Assembly: GCF_003585885.1 (NCBI RefSeq) | Contig: NZ_NRHC01000073.1 | Coordinates: 1-51,001 of the forward strand | Length of the DNA: 51,001 nucleotides | Direction of reading: 5' to 3' | Origin: Psittacicella hinzii | GTDB taxonomy: Bacteria; Pseudomonadota; Gammaproteobacteria; Enterobacterales; Psittacicellaceae | In this document: positions 1-9,063 of the stretch, one piece after another | How the letters are laid out: each line of letters starts with the position of its first letter | Position numbering within the stretch: position 1 is the stretch's first letter | Notes under the pieces: model-generated | What the model saw: the letters and a program-made list of their open reading frames with translations, nothing else | What the model was told of the DNA's origin: nothing | Databases searched by the model: none | Position numbers and translations under genes: made by a program

Positions 1-374
1 GGTGTCTGATATCTAAGTTACCCCTTTGTTTCTGGTATCCAATGGGGTGTCTAATGGATCTAGTAATAAGTATTGGACCTCATGACAAAAAATATCAGAT
101 TTAATGACAAATTTGAGATCTCCTCACAAGTTTTAATCTAACTCTAAAATAACTCCAAGTAAGAGTTGCTCTTCTAACCGTTAAACCTAGTTAGATTAAG
201 CTTGATCTAGTAGCAACAAGCTGTAGACCTTGCTACCTGCAGATCTAACTACAAGCTTGAACCTTTGCTACTAACTCTCATATATTAGTTTCTCAAGCAA
301 TCCTTTTCCCTTATCTAAGTTGCTTTAATCTCAAGTTATACTAAGCAACTACTTTAGTTAATCTTAAAAATTTT
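1..374. other. Intergenic region upstream of apbE
   Basis: No gene is visible in this AT-rich stretch. It contains short degenerate duplications: GGTGTCTGATATCTA near the start and GGTGTCTAATGGATCTA about 45 bases later, and two copies of a segment with AAGCTTGA and TTGCTAC around 199-270. In Pasteurellaceae nqrF would be expected just upstream of apbE; here the edge of the window leaves that open. No clear ribosome-binding site precedes the apbE ATG. Confidence 0.5.
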
Positions 375-1469
375 ATGTCTAATCGCAAACGTATTATTGC
401 CATTATTATCTTTTTGATTTTTGGTTTAACTGTCAAAAATCTCTTCTTTAGTGAAAGTAAACAAACAAGCACTTCTAACTTACAACAAACTAGTGCTAAT
501 AGTGAAAACACTAACTACCAAATGACTGGTAATGTTTTTGGGACTTCGTACCATATTACTTTTAGAGGTAGTGAGTTAGATGTTACTCCAGAACAAGTAG
601 AAGCTGACTTAACTAAGTTCTTTGCACAATTTAATAGCGAGTTCTCTACTTACGATCAAGATTCTTTAATCTCTCGTTTTAACCGCTTTGACAAAGTAGA
701 CACTCCTTTCCCAGTGAGTGCAGACTTTGCAACAGTTATTGCTAGTGCTGATAAACTACGTACTTTAACTAACGGTTATGAAGAAATTACCGTTTACTCT
801 CTAGTAAAAGCTTGGGGTTTTGGTCCAGGTAAAGCTGATGACAACATGACCCCAGAAAAAGTACAAGAGATGTTACAACATGTTGGTCCTAACAAATACA
901 GCCTAATCGAAGAAGATGGCAAGTATGCTTTAGTAAAACATGACCCTAAAGTAGAAATTGACCTATCATCAATTGCTAAAGGTTACGCTGTTGATCTTGT
1001 TGCCCAATACTTTGCTAAACATGGTGGACAAAACTACCTAGTAGAAATTGGTGGGGAAATTGTTGCTCATGGAGTAAATCCAAATGGTAAAGTATGGCAA
1101 GTTGCAATTGAACAACCAAGAGAAGATGCGGTTAACTCTGTTAACACTATCATCGCTTTAAAAGACAAAGCTCTTGCAACTTCAGGTCACTACCGTAACT
1201 TTAGATACGTGGATGGTAAACGTATTACCCACGAGATTGATCCATTTACAGGTTACTCAATTACCCACAACACTGTAAGCTTAACTGTAATTGCAGATGA
1301 CTGTATGACAGCTGACGGCTTATCTACCGGTCTTTATACTATGGGGGCTGACAAGGCTTTAGCTCTAGCTGAAGAACATAACCTTGCGATCTTTGTTATT
1401 CAGTACGAAGACGGTAAATTTATTACTCGTGAATCAAGTGCGTACCGCAAACTAGTTAGTGGTGAGTAA
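375..1469 (+). CDS. apbE: ApbE, FAD:protein FMN transferase
   Basis: ApbE attaches FMN from FAD to a threonine of target proteins, classically the NqrB and NqrC subunits of the Na+-translocating NADH:quinone reductase, on the periplasmic side of the inner membrane. The 364-residue protein starts with a basic stretch and a hydrophobic segment (about 6-22) that looks like an uncleaved anchor or signal; there is no lipobox cysteine, unlike many ApbE proteins. The family core is clear: GNVFGTSYHITFRG at about 52-65, EIDLSSIAKG at 194-203, YLVEIGGEI, ATSGHYRNF, HEIDPFTG, and the C-terminal Mg-binding TADGLST at 312-318. The neighbour nqrM beyond the inverted hsdS supports a role in Na+-NQR maturation. 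Length is normal for the family. Confidence 0.93.
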   Translation: MSNRKRIIAIIIFLIFGLTVKNLFFSESKQTSTSNLQQTSANSENTNYQMTGNVFGTSYHITFRGSELDVTPEQVEADLTKFFAQFNSEFSTYDQDSLISRFNRFDKVDTPFPVSADFATVIASADKLRTLTNGYEEITVYSLVKAWGFGPGKADDNMTPEKVQEMLQHVGPNKYSLIEEDGKYALVKHDPKVEIDLSSIAKGYAVDLVAQYFAKHGGQNYLVEIGGEIVAHGVNPNGKVWQVAIEQPREDAVNSVNTIIALKDKALATSGHYRNFRYVDGKRITHEIDPFTGYSITHNTVSLTVIADDCMTADGLSTGLYTMGADKALALAEEHNLAIFVIQYEDGKFITRESSAYRKLVSGE

Positions 1470-1522
1470 TTTACTTCGAAAGTAGTAGAGTTTAGTGCTT
1501 CTCCAAAAGAAGTTTTTATACA

Positions 1523-1554
1523 ATAAAACGACCAGGAAAACCTGGTCGTTTTAT
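1523..1554. terminator. Bidirectional terminator between apbE and hsdS
   Basis: A perfect 14-bp inverted repeat (ATAAAACGACCAGG at 1523-1536 and its complement at 1541-1554) with an AAAA loop. The A and T ends give a U-tract in both directions, which suits the two convergent genes. Confidence 0.85.
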
Positions 1555-1596
1555 CGTATCTATTCCGCTTCTAAGCACCTAAGAAAATTAGGCACA

Positions 1597-2847
1597 TTAA
1601 CAAAGCATTTGCTGTACTAATCCTTTTCTTAAAGTACGAGTTAAGTCTAACTGATCTTTAAGTAAGTCTAGCATTCTATCCACTTTCGAAGTGAGCTCAG
1701 TAATTTTCTCTTGCTCTTCTGGAGTGGTTAAAGGAACCTCGAAGTTTTTAACTTGAGCTTTGATAACAGCATTAAAAGTCGTTCCTCGCCCTTCTCGTAA
1801 TGCCTGTTCCCTAATAACAGGTATAAGGGTATAGATGTAGTAAGTGCTTACTTTATCTTCTTTAGGAATAAAGTTTTCGAAACTTTGAGTAGTTGTTGAG
1901 GCATTTGCAAGAATTGCAACCTTACCAACACTTGCTCTACTTGAGAAGAGAATGGTTCCTGCTGGAAGCATTTTTGCGGCACATGATTTGTATCCTGCTT
2001 CAGTTAACTTACGTTTACTTGAGTATACGTAAGTTCTATCTCCAATTTCGGTTGGTGTGAACCAATTTATATTCCCACCATAGTATTCTGCTACTTTCGT
2101 ATTTGGAGTTCCTCCTGACACGACTTCTACTAGATCACTCAATTTATGCCAAGTCCATTCGTGAGTAAAACCTTTAAAGCGCATTAGAGGGAACTTCTCA
2201 TGAACGCTTAGGTAATTAAATTTAGGAATAAGTCGCTGAAAAAGACCTAGTTTGATTTTTTCATAAAGTCGGATACGTTCTTCTAAAGCTCTAATTTGTT
2301 TATCTACATCTTCAAAAAGTTTGCTGATTTTTTGTTGTTCTTCAAATTCTTCAGGATAAGAGAACATTACTTTTGCCATACGATGTGCCATTAACTTAGG
2401 TTGAACGCCTACAGTTACATAAAGCTTTGTCATCTTATTAATAGATTCTGCTACACATGTATTACAATAGCCTTTGTCTGATAGTAACACTCCACATGTA
2501 GACATTGCGAAGAATTTATCTGGAATAAATTTTGTTACCCCAGCATATCCGGTATTAGTCCAAACAACGGCATTTTCAAATAGATGTTGGTTATAATACC
2601 CAACTATTCCGTAATTTTTAGTTTGAGATGAATAAGTAGGATAGCAATATTCATTGTCTGGTTTAGACTTAGTATCAGCGACAAGGATGTGTTTACCAGC
2701 AGTAATTTTATCAAACACATCTTCAACACGTGCAGTACACCAAGGTTTAGTAAATTCTGGAAATCTTACAGGTGGTCTTAACTCAGTTCTTTGTCTTAGC
2801 TCTTCTTTTTCTTTTAAAGTTAAACCTGTGTAATCTGGGAGAGTCAT
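1597..2847 (-). CDS. hsdS: Type I restriction-modification specificity subunit HsdS (orphan)
   Basis: HsdS gives DNA sequence recognition to type I restriction-modification complexes (HsdM2S, HsdR2M2S). The 416-residue protein shows the standard arrangement. A first target-recognition domain spans about 25-170 (starting near RFPEFTKPW), followed by a helical spacer with FEEQQKISKLFEDVDKQI and an LEERIRLYEKIKLGLFQ coil to about 210. A second target-recognition domain spans about 222-375 (MRFKGFTHEW, VSGGTPNT, GTILFSSRASVGK), and a C-terminal helix (PEEQEKITELTSKVD) ends the protein. The two TRDs differ, so a bipartite target is expected. No hsdM or hsdR lies in the window, so partners would have to be elsewhere or missing. 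The gene points against its neighbours and separates apbE from nqrM, which suggests later insertion. The ATG is used because the family N-terminus follows soon after it. Confidence 0.88.
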   Translation of the reverse strand: MTLPDYTGLTLKEKEELRQRTELRPPVRFPEFTKPWCTARVEDVFDKITAGKHILVADTKSKPDNEYCYPTYSSQTKNYGIVGYYNQHLFENAVVWTNTGYAGVTKFIPDKFFAMSTCGVLLSDKGYCNTCVAESINKMTKLYVTVGVQPKLMAHRMAKVMFSYPEEFEEQQKISKLFEDVDKQIRALEERIRLYEKIKLGLFQRLIPKFNYLSVHEKFPLMRFKGFTHEWTWHKLSDLVEVVSGGTPNTKVAEYYGGNINWFTPTEIGDRTYVYSSKRKLTEAGYKSCAAKMLPAGTILFSSRASVGKVAILANASTTTQSFENFIPKEDKVSTYYIYTLIPVIREQALREGRGTTFNAVIKAQVKNFEVPLTTPEEQEKITELTSKVDRMLDLLKDQLDLTRTLRKGLVQQMLC

Positions 2848-2995
2848 ATATTTCTAAGTGCTCCTAATAGTTTTGATTTTAATTTAAACCGTTTCTCATT
2901 AATTTACATAACGCTACTATTATATAACGACTTACAGCAATCTTTACACAAAAACATATCTCAAAGCTCCCCTTATATGCTTTAAGCTTTGGTTT

Positions 2996-3026
2996 TTGAG
3001 TAAAAAGGAGAAAGCTAAGGTATAAT
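2996..3026 (+). promoter_or_regulatory. Predicted sigma70 promoter of nqrM
   Basis: A perfect -10 box TATAAT lies at 3021-3026 with TTGAGT at 2996-3001, a spacer of 19. The gap to the nqrM ATG is about 75 bases. This gives nqrM its own promoter after the hsdS insertion separated it from apbE. Confidence 0.55.
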
Positions 3027-3102
3027 ATTATGATAGATATCAAAAATACTTTTCTGGATATCTAATTCTTTATCCTAACAATAAATTAAAGAGGTTCTCC
3101 CC

Positions 3103-3390
3103 ATGCTTTTGACTTTTGCTTTAACTGTGGCTATCTTAGCCCTTGTTGTTCTTGGCGCCTCGATTGGAGTTTTATTTAAACGTAAACCTATTCAAGGTTC
3201 TTGTGGTGGTTTAGATGCTTTAGGTATTACTAAAGCTTGTTCATGCAAAACTCCATGTTCAGAAGCTTTAGAAGCTCAAGCTGCAAAAAACTTAGAAGCT
3301 GCTAAAGCTAAACAGCATCAAGACTATAGCGCAACACAAAGCGATTATGTGGCTGACCGTACAGGTGAGGGCACTTATTCGTCTAAGTAA
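3103..3390 (+). CDS. nqrM: NqrM, Na+-NQR maturation protein
   Basis: NqrM (DUF539) helps assemble the Fe site between the NqrD and NqrE membrane subunits of Na+-NQR. The 95-residue protein has one N-terminal membrane helix (about 3-24, LTFALTVAILALVVLGASIG), a short basic stretch, then the four conserved cysteines at 34, 46, 48 and 52 (GSCGGLDALG, then CSCKTPC). The tail is polar and Ala-rich. An AAAGAGG ribosome-binding site lies 8-14 bases before the ATG. Linkage to apbE and mnmA fits the Haemophilus arrangement; the intervening hsdS is the only disturbance. Confidence 0.93.
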   Translation: MLLTFALTVAILALVVLGASIGVLFKRKPIQGSCGGLDALGITKACSCKTPCSEALEAQAAKNLEAAKAKQHQDYSATQSDYVADRTGEGTYSSK

Positions 3391-3400
3391 TTGGGTATTT

Positions 3401-3428
3401 TTAAGGGCAACTATCTAGTTGCCCTTAA
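3401..3428. terminator. Hairpin between nqrM and mnmA
   Basis: Inverted repeat TTAAGGGCAACTA (3401-3413) and its complement (3416-3428). No U-tract follows on the plus strand, so it may be a weak terminator or an mRNA processing or stability hairpin allowing read-through into mnmA. Confidence 0.5.
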
Positions 3429-3454
3429 ACCTCTAAGAAAATTATACAAACTAC

Positions 3455-4630
3455 ATGACAGAAATTAATCAATTAATTGCTCATCTAAAATCCCAAGCTA
3501 AACCAGAAAATGCGCAAACCAAAGTTATCGTTGGTATGTCAGGTGGGGTAGACTCTTCAGTGTCTGCTTATATCCTGCAACTCCAAGGTTACCAAGTTGA
3601 AGGCGTTTTTATGAAAAACTGGGAAGAAGATGACGGTACTGAATACTGTACAGCAGCTGTCGATCTTGCTGACGCTCAAGCTGTAGCTGATCAACTTGGT
3701 ATTAAGTTACACAAAATCAACTTTGCCGCTGAATACTGGGATAATGTTTTTGAAAACTTCCTAAGTGAGTACAAAGCTGGTCGTACACCAAACCCAGATA
3801 TTCTTTGTAATAAAGAAATTAAATTCAAAGCATTTCTTGATTATGCACTAGAAGATTTAGACGCTGATTTAATTGCAACGGGTCACTATTGTCGTCGTGG
3901 TGCTAACCGTGACGGTAAAGCAACTTTATTACGTGGTTTAGATAGCAACAAGGATCAAAGCTACTTCCTTTACACTCTTTCGCAAGATGTATTAGCTAAA
4001 GTTCTTTTCCCTGTTGGTGAACTAGAAAAACCACAAGTACGTTTAATTGCCGAGCATTTAAATCTGCAAACAGCTAAGAAAAAAGATTCAACTGGGATTT
4101 GCTTTATCGGTGAACGTAAGTTTACTGATTTCCTTTCTACTTACCTTCCTGCTAAAAAAGGGGAAATTCGCAACCTTGCTAATGACCAAGTAATTGGTAC
4201 TCATAGCGGAGCTATGTACTACACTATCGGTCAACGTAAAGGTCTAGGAATTGGTGGTATCAAAGGGCATCAAGACGCTGGTTGGTTTGTTGCTAAAAAA
4301 GACGTAAACCAAAACATTCTGTATGCTGTAGACTCTGATAAAGATCCAGCTCTTTATTCAGCAGGTTGTACAGTTACACAACTACACAGTACAAGTTTAA
4401 CCTTCATGGATTTTATTGACCAAGAAACGGGTCGAGTAAAAGAGGGGATTACTTGTAAGGTGAGATATCGTTCACAAGACGTTATCTGTCACTTAGATTA
4501 TCTTGATGACAATACTCTCAAGGTAACTTTTAATGAGCCACAATGGGCTATAACTCCAGGACAATCAGCAGTATTCTATTACGGCGAAAGATGTCTGGGA
4601 GGCGGAATCATTGATCAAATCATTGCTTAG
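3455..4630 (+). CDS. mnmA: MnmA, tRNA-specific 2-thiouridylase
   Basis: MnmA makes 2-thiouridine at wobble position 34 of tRNAs for Lys, Glu and Gln, adenylating the base and inserting sulfur from the TusE relay. The 391-residue protein has the PP-loop SGGVDSS at 29-35, the segment [16 protein letters not shown], the nucleophile cysteine in PDILCNKE (C118) and the catalytic cysteine in [10 protein letters not shown] (C216). The C-terminal beta-barrel region ([25 protein letters not shown]) is complete. It sits 11 bases before rapZ, so the two genes are probably co-transcribed. Confidence 0.96.
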   Translation: MTEINQLIAHLKSQAKPENAQTKVIVGMSGGVDSSVSAYILQLQGYQVEGVFMKNWEEDDGTEYCTAAVDLADAQAVADQLGIKLHKINFAAEYWDNVFENFLSEYKAGRTPNPDILCNKEIKFKAFLDYALEDLDADLIATGHYCRRGANRDGKATLLRGLDSNKDQSYFLYTLSQDVLAKVLFPVGELEKPQVRLIAEHLNLQTAKKKDSTGICFIGERKFTDFLSTYLPAKKGEIRNLANDQVIGTHSGAMYYTIGQRKGLGIGGIKGHQDAGWFVAKKDVNQNILYAVDSDKDPALYSAGCTVTQLHSTSLTFMDFIDQETGRVKEGITCKVRYRSQDVICHLDYLDDNTLKVTFNEPQWAITPGQSAVFYYGERCLGGGIIDQIIA

Positions 4631-4641
4631 GAACTTTCATT

Positions 4642-5574
4642 ATGGAATTAATTATTATAAGCGGACGCTCTGGGGCAGGTAAATCAGTTGTACTTTCTGT
4701 CCTTGAAGACCAAGGTTACTATTGTATTGATAACATTCCGGTTAAACTGCTTACTGAAGTTGTAGATGCTTTAGACACTACTACCCAAAAAGTAGCGATT
4801 AGTCTCGACATCCGTAATTTAAGTAGTATTATCTCTACCGGAGATATTGAAGCGGAAATAATGACTTTACGTACTAAGTACAATACGAATGTAATCTTCT
4901 TAGATTGCTCAACTAATGTAATCGTTAGTCGTTACGCGGATACCCGTCGTAGTCACCCGCTCATGCAACTAGAAAACCTAAGTCTAGACGAAGCGATTGA
5001 ACAAGAGTATAAACTGCTTGAAGTTGTTAAAGACAATGCTGATTTTCAGATTGACACTTCAACGCTAAATGTTCATGGTCTAGCTTCGCGTATAATTAAA
5101 TTCCTTGAAATAACTAGTCAATCAAGTGAGTTCAAAATTATTTTTAATAGTTTTGGCTTTAAGAAAGGTCCTCCTCCAGCAAGTAACTTTGTCTTTGATG
5201 TGCGTCACTTACCAAATCCTTACTGGGACAAAAAACTAGCAGTACAAACTGGAGAAGATAAAGAAGTACAAGAGTTCTTTGCCCAATACCCAGAACCAGC
5301 TTTAGAGTTAAATCGTATTAAAGCTTACTTAGATGGTTGGTTAGAACTGGTGGATAAAAGCACTTCTCGTCGCTTTGTTACTATCTCTATTGGCTGTACT
5401 GGTGGGCAACACCGCAGTGTTTACATTGCTGATCAACTAGCACGCCACTATGCACAAATTGGTTTCCCAACGCAAGTGCACCACATTTCGCTCAATGTAA
5501 CTCATACGCTCAAGCAAAGTAAAACAGTTATCTCTGATTTAGCTTTAGCAGAGCTTGAAGTAGAACAAGAGTAA
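4642..5574 (+). CDS. rapZ: RapZ, RNase adapter / nucleotide-binding protein
   Basis: RapZ binds the small RNA GlmZ and presents it to RNase E, which tunes glmS expression for amino-sugar supply; it belongs to the YvcJ/RapZ P-loop family. The 310-residue protein has the Walker A GRSGAGKS at 8-15, DxR-type motif SLDIRN, DTRRSHPL in the N-terminal half, and the RapZ C-terminal signatures GFKKGPPP, FDVRHLPNPYW and GCTGGQHRS (251-259). The usual E. coli neighbours ptsN and ptsO are not here; it follows mnmA by 11 bases instead. A hairpin terminator follows the gene. Confidence 0.94.
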   Translation: MELIIISGRSGAGKSVVLSVLEDQGYYCIDNIPVKLLTEVVDALDTTTQKVAISLDIRNLSSIISTGDIEAEIMTLRTKYNTNVIFLDCSTNVIVSRYADTRRSHPLMQLENLSLDEAIEQEYKLLEVVKDNADFQIDTSTLNVHGLASRIIKFLEITSQSSEFKIIFNSFGFKKGPPPASNFVFDVRHLPNPYWDKKLAVQTGEDKEVQEFFAQYPEPALELNRIKAYLDGWLELVDKSTSRRFVTISIGCTGGQHRSVYIADQLARHYAQIGFPTQVHHISLNVTHTLKQSKTVISDLALAELEVEQE

Positions 5575-5600
5575 CAAAGTTAAGCAATTGAAACAAACAT

Positions 5601-5632
5601 TAAATGCCTCGGAAAATCTTCCGAGGCATTTA
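5601..5632. terminator. Terminator after rapZ
   Basis: A perfect 14-bp stem, TAAATGCCTCGGAA (5601-5614) with its complement at 5619-5632 and an AATC loop. It ends the mnmA-rapZ unit and faces the convergent bamD-lolA unit. Confidence 0.8.
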
Positions 5633-5640
5633 ACTTATTC

Positions 5641-5750
5641 TAATTACTTTTATTACGCTTCTTTACGTAACTCTTGTTTACGCGTTTACGTAATTTTAGT
5701 TTACACATTTACGCAATTCTTATTTACGGCTACGCAATTCCTATTTACGC
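5641..5750. repeat. Degenerate tandem repeat after the lolA stop
   Basis: Copies of TTTACG(C/T)AATT(C/T)TTA(T/G) recur at roughly 15-25-bp spacing. On the minus strand the unit reads like GCGTAAATA, the last codons and stop of lolA itself, so the tract looks like duplicated stop-codon context. Confidence 0.6.
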
Positions 5751-6340
5751 ACCACTTGTGCACTTGACGGATAGTCAATTTTAAAATCTTTTGCACTTAA
5801 AGGAGTAGCTTTGTAGTTAGTAAAAGTGTAAGTTGCTTTATTACCGTTAATTTCAGTATAACTGAACTCGGTTAAAGCTCCATTAACCACACAAGCCTGG
5901 ATATTTTTGTAATAAGCTTGGAGTTTACTGTCACTTACTAAAAAGCAATTACCTTTTTTACTTACTTGAGCATTTGCCCATGCTTTACCTGTGTCGTTTA
6001 ATAAGTAGATAAACGGCATAGGTTGGCTTTGATCTAACTGACTAATCGTTACTTGTTCCACAAATGGATCATAATAAACTACTTCATTGTTATACACAGA
6101 AACATAGTTTTCTGTAGGTGCAGTAGTGTGTAAGGCTAAGTTACTTGGTCTTTGACCTTTTAATGAACCACTTTGTTGGTTAATAACTTTACCTTTAGGA
6201 TCTTTTGCTACTAAAGTAAAGTTAGCGGTAAAAGAAGTATTGTTTTGTAAATAAGATAGAAGTTCTTGTTTAGCATCAGCTAATGCTAAAGAAGAAAATA
6301 GCGTCGCTAAACTAACAACTGTTACTAATTTTTTTAACAT
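5741..6340 (-). CDS. lolA: LolA-like outer-membrane lipoprotein carrier
   Basis: LolA is the periplasmic chaperone that takes lipoproteins from LolCDE to LolB. This 199-residue protein has a clean signal peptide (KK, hydrophobic core to about residue 19, predicted cut after ALA before DAKQ). The LolA pattern follows: an early FTANFTLVAKDPKGK strand with GSL, YVSVYNNEVVYYDP, the EQVTISQLDQS strand and MPFIYLLND. Overall similarity to E. coli LolA is low but length and order of motifs fit. It lies downstream of bamD on the same strand after a 143-base gap. LolB is not in the window. Confidence 0.78.
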   Translation of the reverse strand: MLKKLVTVVSLATLFSSLALADAKQELLSYLQNNTSFTANFTLVAKDPKGKVINQQSGSLKGQRPSNLALHTTAPTENYVSVYNNEVVYYDPFVEQVTISQLDQSQPMPFIYLLNDTGKAWANAQVSKKGNCFLVSDSKLQAYYKNIQACVVNGALTEFSYTEINGNKATYTFTNYKATPLSAKDFKIDYPSSAQVVRK

Positions 6341-6394
6341 TAGCTTAATCCTTAATTATTCTAATAGTAATTTGTAATTCTGGTAATAACTACT

Positions 6395-6483
6395 TTATCA
6401 CTACTTAAGTACTTGATCACTTAAACGCTTAATTTCCTAATCGTTTACTTGATCACTTAAGCGCTTAAACGCTTAATTGCTAA
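6395..6483. repeat. Tandem repeat between bamD and lolA
   Basis: Two copies of TTGATCACTTAA(A/G)CGCTTAA plus shorter TTAAACGCTTAATT pieces. On the minus strand the unit nearest the gene repeats the bamD end (AGCAATTAATTAGCAATTAA), including its stop. Confidence 0.6.
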
Positions 6484-7305
6484 TTAATTGCTTGCTTTTA
6501 AGAAATCAGGTGCATAGCTAGGTAGTGATGGAGCTTTAGTCACTAGTGGACGAGGAGTTACACCATCAATACGTGCTTTAATTGCATCATATTCTGCTTG
6601 ATATTCTAAGCCCATAACTTTGCTCGCTTTGTGCATAATTTCTAACGCAGGTTTTGCGTAATAAGAATCAGCAAAGTTAATTAGTACTACGTTTGCACGT
6701 TTGTACGCTGCTAGAGGGTTATCATATTTTAAGTAGAAAGCAGCAATGTCGTAGTTAGACTCAGCAATTTTATCTGCGTAGTAGTTAAATAACTCTTGCG
6801 CAAATTCACGATATTGTGAGTTAGGGTAGTAATCTAATAATGTACGTAAATCCGTTAAACCTGTTTGCATATCAGCTGTATCGTTATCAGCTTGGTTCAT
6901 GTTAAACAGATTTTGGAAGAAACCACGGTTTGCGTTAAATGAAGAGATAGCATGCACTAATAGCATGTAGTCACCGTAAGGTACTCCTGCTTTTGACGGA
7001 GTAGTTTGGAAGTACTTGTCTACTTGAGCAATTGCTAGATCATAGTTTTTACGCACTAGATCATTGTATGCTTGTAATACTTGTACTTGAGTACGGTATT
7101 GACCAAATGGGTATTGGAGAGAAAGTTGAGTTAGAACTTGCTCTGCGGCAGTATTCTTGTTGTTCTGTAAGTCACTTACAGCTTTATCGTAAAGCATTTG
7201 CTCATTACCAGCAATATACACTACAGTTTGCTCTTTAGATGAACATGCTACTAGAGCAACAGCTAAACCTATAGCTGAGACTAATTTTAGTTTCTTCAAA
7301 TCCAT
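6484..7305 (-). CDS. bamD: BamD-like outer-membrane assembly lipoprotein
   Basis: BamD is the essential lipoprotein of the BAM complex that inserts beta-barrel proteins. The 273-residue protein has a lipoprotein signal peptide with lipobox LVAC and lipidated Cys21, followed by TPR-like helices. Typical BamD segments are visible: EQVLTQLSLQYPFGQYRTQ (like YPFGPYSQQ in E. coli), DYMLLVHAIS, GFFQNLFNMNQADND (like GFFGVDRSDRD) and LLDYYPNSQYREFA. The ATG is supported by the signal peptide right behind it. The C-terminus has a Pro-rich tail (about 250-273). It is probably expressed together with lolA. Confidence 0.88.
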   Translation of the reverse strand: MDLKKLKLVSAIGLAVALVACSSKEQTVVYIAGNEQMLYDKAVSDLQNNKNTAAEQVLTQLSLQYPFGQYRTQVQVLQAYNDLVRKNYDLAIAQVDKYFQTTPSKAGVPYGDYMLLVHAISSFNANRGFFQNLFNMNQADNDTADMQTGLTDLRTLLDYYPNSQYREFAQELFNYYADKIAESNYDIAAFYLKYDNPLAAYKRANVVLINFADSYYAKPALEIMHKASKVMGLEYQAEYDAIKARIDGVTPRPLVTKAPSLPSYAPDFLKASN

Positions 7306-7383
7306 ATTTTTTTGTGATCCACAAATTTAAGTTTATTCTGATGCTCTAAGAGCACTTTAATGTTTTACTTTTACTTAAATGAC

Positions 7384-7392
7384 ATTATAACA
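7384..7392 (-). promoter_or_regulatory. Predicted extended -10 promoter of bamD
   Basis: On the minus strand TGTTATAAT gives a perfect -10 with the TG extension, about 80 bases before the bamD ATG. No good -35 box is present, which the extended -10 can compensate. Confidence 0.5.
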
Positions 7393-7452
7393 TAAGCAAA
7401 TTCTTCTTATAGAGTTATAAGCTTAACTCTGTAAAAATCAAGTTTTGCAACA

Positions 7453-7527
7453 AAAAATAAATCTCTCTTTGAGAGAGCTCCTTGAGTAACAAAAAAACCT
7501 CTCTAAGAGAACTTTTTGAGCAATACA
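7453..7527. repeat. Two degenerate hairpin-forming repeats
   Basis: Two copies of a unit of about 40 bases, each with a CTCTCTTTGAGAGAG-like palindrome followed by CTTTTTGAG. They lie between bamD and the cpdA terminator and look like duplicated, decayed terminator hairpins. Confidence 0.5.
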
Positions 7528-7531
7528 AAAT

Positions 7532-7564
7532 AAATCCTCTTTAGGGCAACCCCAAAGAGGATTT
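7532..7564 (-). terminator. Terminator of the cpdA-like gene
   Basis: AAATCCTCTTT (7532-7542) pairs with AAAGAGGATTT (7554-7564) around a GGGCAACCC core. It begins right at the gene end. Confidence 0.75.
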
Positions 7565-7566
7565 TA

Positions 7567-8401
7567 TTAGTAACCTGTTATCTGTTCATAGACTAATCTA
7601 GTCTCTAAACGTTTAAGCTCTTGACTAAAACCGTCAGGCGATAAAGTTAAAATACGATATCCTGGAGCAATAGTGTCTAAAGTAAAATCTTCCTGTCTTG
7701 GTTTAAACTGTACACTTGTTGACGGAACTGAGAGTATTGCTGTCTTACCAGTGTTTAAAGTTAAATCCTGATGAATATGTCCATGCAGAACTAGCTCTAA
7801 ATTCGGATAAGAAGCAACCTCTTGCCAAAACTCTTCAATCCCCGTAAACCTATGACTATCTAACCAAGCACTTGACGCAGGTAAAGGATTATGGTGCATT
7901 ACTAAAGCAACCTTGGCTCTGGAATTTTGCTCAAGATAATGCGCTATGTATTTACTTTGCTCTGGGCTAATACTCCCACCTACGCGTTTGCAGGCTTTAC
8001 TATTGACAAGAAGTAAATGCCAAGTTTGGTTTAGTACCACCGGAACCACTTCTTTCTCACTCACAATAACCTGCGGAGCGTTAAAGCGCATTTGCGCAAA
8101 TAACTCTAGGTTATCATGATTTCCCGGTACGAGGTAAATAGGTGTATCTGGGAAATACTTGTTGATTAGCTCAACAAAGATTTGATAAGCTTTATCAAGA
8201 AATTGTGGATTGACATCGTGAACTATATCACCAGAACAGATTACTCCGTCAAATTTGTTTTCTAAGCTAGCCTTGTATGGCATCCTCCAAAACCGCAACC
8301 AAGTAGTCTTGAGGGAAGATCCCCGCAAAACGGTCGCGATCATCACCAAGTAAATGGTGATCTGAAAGATGTAATAGGCGTAGCTGTTTATCAGTATCCA
8401 T
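7567..8401 (-). pseudogene. cpdA: CpdA-like 3',5'-cyclic-nucleotide phosphodiesterase, frameshifted
   Basis: CpdA is a binuclear-metal phosphodiesterase that degrades cAMP and so lowers CRP activity. The long open frame (from about 8349) carries CSGDIVHD, VPGNHD, VMHHNP and HGHIH, the later metal-ligand motifs, but not the first one. Reading from the ATG at 8401 gives MDTDKQLRLLHLSDHHLL, which holds the missing D-x-H motif (D14, H16) and continues to AIQG and a TAG near 8270. The frames join if one base is removed there (a +1 shift), giving a protein of about 277 residues, the normal CpdA length. An AGG lies 7 bases before the 8401 ATG. Either the gene is disabled, the ribosome shifts frame, or the sequence holds an error. 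The shorter frame alone would lack a metal ligand. Confidence 0.78.
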
Positions 8402-9063
8402 AGGCATACCTAATAGATTAGATTTGGGCTAATAGTAAAATTCTAACCTAAACATATGTTTACTAACAAAGAGCTAGTTACGCTTCAACACTTGCATGCT
8501 TAAGGTTAGAATTTATGTGTGTTACCTTTGAGTTTCATCTCTAGTTAAAACTCAAAGAATTACAGGTAATCCTGATTTATTTCCACTATAACATAGGAAA
8601 AAAGCAACTAACTAAGTAAATCTCTAGATTTGTGGCAAGCCTCACACTTTTGTTTTCATTTTCTGCAAAATAATCACAAATTTTAACGTAAAAGGTAAAA
8701 TCTAGAAAAAATTGAAGAAAAAGGGAAAACAAAAATTGATAAGCGAGAAGCTACACGAGAACTTTTGAAGTTAACTCTGCGGTTGCTCAGAAGTTACCTC
8801 TGAAGTTAAGCCTAAAGTTACCTTGTAGCCTCACCACATCCTCACCACAAATGCTAGAACCCCGAAAAATAAAAAAAGAACCAAAGTTGTTGCCTTGGTT
8901 CTTTTTTCGTTTTTTATTGAATAGTTTTAGCTCTTAGCAAAAGTTCTCTTAACTTCTTATAATCGATTACAACCAGTACAAGACGCTAATCTAGTATGAG
9001 AAAATACTAGCCAAGCTAAGCGAGTACAAGTAAGTACAAGCATGTACAGACTAGGACAAGCTA
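8402..9063. other. Intergenic region between cpdA-like gene and rnhB
   Basis: No gene is visible in 660 bases. It holds a terminator hairpin (8872-8907), short repeats of AAGTTA(C/A)CTCTG near 8768-8815 and of GTACAAG near 8975-9060 just after the rnhB end. Confidence 0.5.
8872..8907. terminator. Terminator hairpin downstream of rnhB
   Basis: AAAAAAGAACCAA (8872-8884) pairs with TTGGTTCTTTTTT (8895-8907). A- and T-runs make it usable in both directions. It lies 157 bases after the rnhB stop on the minus strand. Confidence 0.7.

Noticed and set aside
1597..2847. Complete type I restriction-modification system
   Set aside because: Only the specificity gene is present; no hsdM or hsdR frame occurs anywhere in the window.
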